7,917 bases of DNA from Planococcus sp. (in: firmicutes). Lineage in GTDB: Bacteria; Bacillota; Bacilli; Bacillales_A; Planococcaceae. Shown piece after piece: positions 6,248 to 7,917 of the stretch. Made by a program: the position numbers and the translations under genes. A model generated the notes under the pieces. That model did no database searches. It worked only from the letters and a program-made list of their open reading frames with translations, and was not told the DNA's origin. The DNA is taken from the NCBI GenBank assembly GCA_030147455.1, contig JASKZU010000242.1, positions 1 to 7,917 of the forward strand, in the 5' to 3' direction. Positions within the stretch are counted from its first letter, which is position 1; the number at the start of each line of letters is the position of its first letter.

Positions 6248-6769
6248 ATTATTAGCAGAGACAACAATGTAAACGAAGGCATTCGTGCACGTGAATTACG
6301 CGTTATTGACCAAAATGGTGAACAGCTCGGAATTAAATCACGCAACGAGGCGCTCGAGATTGCAACCCGTGTCAATTTGGATCTGGTGCTTGTGGCTCCT
6401 CAAGCTAAGCCACCGGTCGCACGGATCATGGACCATGGCAAGTTCAAGTTTGAACAGCAGAAAAAAGATCGTGAAATTCGTAAAAATCAAAAAATCATCA
6501 ACGTCAAAGAGGTTCGTTTGAGCCCAGGCATCGATGACCATGACTTTAACACGAAGCTTCGCAATGCCATTAAGTTCCTTGAAAAAGGCGACAAAGTGAA
6601 AGCTTCAATCCGCTTTAAAGGCCGTGCTATCACGCACAAAGAAATCGGACAACGTGTTCTTGAGCGCTTCGCAGAAGAGTGCAAGGAAGTTGCGACGGTT
6701 GAACAGCGCCCTAAAATGGAAGGCCGCAGCATGTTCTTGATGCTGAACCCGGTCAACGAAAAGGAATAA
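6248..6769 (+). CDS. infC: Translation initiation factor IF-3, AUU start
   Basis: IF-3 binds the 30S subunit, keeps it apart from 50S, and checks start codon and initiator tRNA. The reading frame extends upstream of any ATG, GTG or TTG that would give a full protein. The only start that fits the family and the ribosome site GGAGGTG (6237-6243) is ATT at 6248, giving M-I-S-R-D and 173 residues, the B. subtilis length. An AUU start is the known basis for IF-3 repressing its own translation in other bacteria, including Geobacillus. The N domain (about 1-70) contains NEGIRARELRVID and the family signature. The linker is Lys-rich (EQQKKDREIRKNQK). The C domain (about 84-173) contains RFKGRAITH. 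In the signature RIMDHGKFKFE, H63 replaces the usual Tyr. It is the first gene of the operon. Confidence 0.95.
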   Translation: MISRDNNVNEGIRARELRVIDQNGEQLGIKSRNEALEIATRVNLDLVLVAPQAKPPVARIMDHGKFKFEQQKKDREIRKNQKIINVKEVRLSPGIDDHDFNTKLRNAIKFLEKGDKVKASIRFKGRAITHKEIGQRVLERFAEECKEVATVEQRPKMEGRSMFLMLNPVNEKE

Positions 6770-6797
6770 CAGCATATTTGTTTAGGAGGAACCCGAA

Positions 6798-6998
6798 ATG
6801 CCAAAAATGAAAAGCCACAGTGGAGCGTCTAAACGCTTCAAGAAAACTGGAACTGGTAAAGTAAAACGCAACCGTTCCCACACTAGCCACTTGTTCGCAA
6901 ACAAATCAACAAAGCAAAAACGTAAGCTCCGCAAGGGCTCATTGGTTTCTGCAGGCGATTTGAAGCGCATCAAATCTTTGATCTACAACATGAAGTAA
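6798..6998 (+). CDS. rpmI: Large ribosomal subunit protein bL35
   Basis: L35 is a small, very basic protein of the 50S subunit. The 66-residue product has the typical PKMKSHSGASKRFKKTG start and the KQKRKLRKGSLV core. The ribosome site AGGAGGA (6784-6790) is 7 bases from the ATG. The gene starts 28 bases after infC. The usual tight junction to rplT is broken here by a 177-base gap that holds a structured repeat. Confidence 0.97.
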   Translation: MPKMKSHSGASKRFKKTGTGKVKRNRSHTSHLFANKSTKQKRKLRKGSLVSAGDLKRIKSLIYNMK

Positions 6999-7002
6999 GA
7001 CC

Positions 7003-7124
7003 AGAAAAGCGCAAGCGCCCGATTAGATTCGACGGGCATAAGACAAAGGGGCGCAGCGGCGCTTTTTGCCGCACAGCCGCTTTGGCTTATGACCCCGAGA
7101 ATGTGGGCGCTGCAGTCTAGACAA
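7003..7124 (+). repeat. Structured ~122-bp repeat, copy D
   Basis: This is the same element as copies A-C, inserted between rpmI and rplT in the same orientation. Pairings: GCGCCC (7015-7020)/GGGCGC (7105-7110); AGATTC (7025-7030)/GAATGT (7099-7104) with one mismatch and a 4-base bulge GATT; CATAAG (7037-7042)/CTTATG (7086-7091); CAAAG (7044-7048)/CTTTG (7080-7084); and the invariant apical GCGGC/GCCGC. It begins 4 bases after the rpmI stop and ends about 36 bases before the rplT ribosome site, so it fills the gap almost exactly. It has no T tract. Confidence 0.85.
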
Positions 7125-7175
7125 TAACAACTACAAAAATCGAATTTTTCATATTCAAGCAGGAGGTAATTCAAT

Positions 7176-7535
7176 ATGCCACGCGTAAAAGGCGGAACAG
7201 TGACGCGCAAGCGTCGTAAAAGAGTATTAAAATTAGCTAAAGGTTATTACGGTTCGAAACACGTATTATTCAAAGTAGCAAAACAGCAGGTCATGAAATC
7301 TGGTAACTATGCTTACCGTGACCGTCGCAACAAAAAACGTGATTTCCGTAAACTATGGATCACGCGCATCAACGCAGCAGCTCGTATGAACGACATTTCA
7401 TACAGCCGCTTGATGAACGGCTTGAAAGTTGCCGGCATCGACATCAACCGCAAAATGCTAGCTGAAATCGCTGTATCTGATGCAGCTGCTTTCACAGCAC
7501 TTGCTGACCAAGCGAAAAAAGCATTGAACAACTAA
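7176..7535 (+). CDS. rplT: Large ribosomal subunit protein bL20
   Basis: L20 is an early 50S assembly protein that binds 23S rRNA and, in Bacillus, the leader of its own operon. The 119-residue product is full length: a basic extended N-terminal arm (about 1-60, including RVKGGTVTRKRRKRVLKLAKGY... and YAYRDRRNKKRDFR) and a globular C domain (about 61-119) with RINAAAR and LKVAGIDINRKMLAEIA. The ribosome site AGGAGGT (7161-7167) is 8 bases from the ATG. It is the likely effector of the leader at 6030-6173. Codons are highly biased, as expected for a ribosomal gene. Confidence 0.98.
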   Translation: MPRVKGGTVTRKRRKRVLKLAKGYYGSKHVLFKVAKQQVMKSGNYAYRDRRNKKRDFRKLWITRINAAARMNDISYSRLMNGLKVAGIDINRKMLAEIAVSDAAAFTALADQAKKALNN

Positions 7536-7566
7536 TTCTTACTGGGCAGCTTGCCCGGGGTATAGC

Positions 7567-7595
7567 AAAAAGGCCGGCTAATCGCCGGCCTTTTT
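7567..7595. terminator. Terminator after rplT, probably bidirectional
   Basis: AAAAAGGCCGGC (7567-7578) and GCCGGCCTTTTT (7584-7595) form a perfect 12-bp stem with a 5-base loop TAATC. The G-C core is flanked by A on the left and T on the right, so it could act in both directions. A smaller hairpin GGGCA/TGCCC (7544-7548, 7552-7556) lies just before it. Confidence 0.93.
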
Positions 7596-7626
7596 CTTTG
7601 TACTAACGGTCGGGGGGGGAAGCAAA

Positions 7627-7887
7627 ATGATTGGGCTGGCAGCTCTATTTACAGCAATGTCCTGTTTTGCCTTTGTGATGATGTGGGCCGATAAACGGCA
7701 AGCGCGAATGAAAGGGCCGCGCATACCTGAGAAAAGGCTGTGGCTGGTGGCCATTTTGGGCGGCGGTGTCGGTGCATATGCAGGCATGATGGTGTTTCGC
7801 CATAAAACCAAGCATGTCAATTTTAGAATCGGTTTTTTTGCACTTGCATTATTGCAGATAGGATTGCTCGTCTGGCAAGCAATTTAA
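7627..7887 (+). CDS. ysdA: DUF1294 small membrane protein
   Basis: The function is not established. The 86-residue product matches the DUF1294 family and corresponds in position to B. subtilis ysdA, which also follows rplT. There are three hydrophobic stretches: about residues 3-20, 38-53 and 68-84. Between them are the family motifs: W-ADK-QA (20-26), the RIPEKRLWLVA stretch (32-42), the GGGVGAYAGM run (45-54) and FRHKTKH-NF (57-66). Three short membrane segments are likely. The ribosome site is an unusual run of eight G (7612-7619), 7 bases before the ATG. A strong terminator lies between rplT and this gene and I see no promoter in the 31 bases after it, so expression may depend on read-through. 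Confidence 0.88.
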   Translation: MIGLAALFTAMSCFAFVMMWADKRQARMKGPRIPEKRLWLVAILGGGVGAYAGMMVFRHKTKHVNFRIGFFALALLQIGLLVWQAI

Positions 7888-7891
7888 AAAG

Positions 7892-7917
7892 GAGGAAGAA
7901 GCCTAGGCTTCTTCCTC
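7892..7917. terminator. Terminator-like palindrome at the window end
   Basis: GAGGAAGAAGCC (7892-7903) and its exact reverse complement (7906-7917) form a 26-base perfect palindrome that starts 4 bases after the ysdA stop and is preceded by AAAAAG. The window ends before any T tract can be seen, so the call as a terminator is by position and shape. Confidence 0.7.

Noticed and set aside
6377..6769. IF-3 starting at the TTG at 6377
   Set aside because: This would remove 43 conserved residues, most of the N domain; the codon is an internal leucine.
7134..7149. A/T-rich inverted repeat AAAAAT-CGA-ATTTTT before rplT
   Set aside because: It is a six-pair A-U stem with a 3-base loop, too weak to claim as a regulatory site.

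Overview
The window is a piece of conserved housekeeping chromosome from a Bacillota species. The order speD, nrdR, dnaB, dnaI, thrS, infC, rpmI, rplT, ysdA is that of Bacillus subtilis and its relatives, and all nine genes lie on the + strand. The protein sequences are Bacillus-like, the base composition is moderate, and structured repeats of the AGAAAAGCGGAAGCGCC type lie between genes. No ytxB or ytxC is present between dnaI and thrS. Together this suggests the family Planococcaceae (Planococcus-like). That placement is inferred from memory of the gene families, not from a search.

Layout: speD (polyamine synthesis) ends at a strong terminator. After it come nrdR (repressor of ribonucleotide reductase genes), dnaB and dnaI (primosome assembly and loading of the replicative helicase). 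These three are tightly packed, and dnaI follows the dnaB stop with no gap. dnaI has no terminator of its own. A new promoter directly behind it starts a full T-box riboswitch with a Thr (ACC) specifier, antiterminator and terminator, which controls thrS. Between the T-box terminator and thrS lie two complete copies and one truncated copy of a structured repeat of about 122 bp, head to tail.

thrS is followed at once by a strong promoter and an L20-type leader with mutually exclusive antiterminator and terminator. The leader controls infC (AUU start, IF3), rpmI (L35) and rplT (L20). A fourth copy of the repeat sits between rpmI and rplT. After rplT comes a terminator, then the small membrane protein gene ysdA (DUF1294), then the start of another terminator-like palindrome at the window edge.

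The genes themselves are ordinary, and two of the three main control elements (T-box, L20 leader) are known classes. The least explained component is the repeat family. Its complete copies differ in sequence but keep the same folded form through paired base changes, and every copy would be carried inside the mRNA of an essential translation gene.
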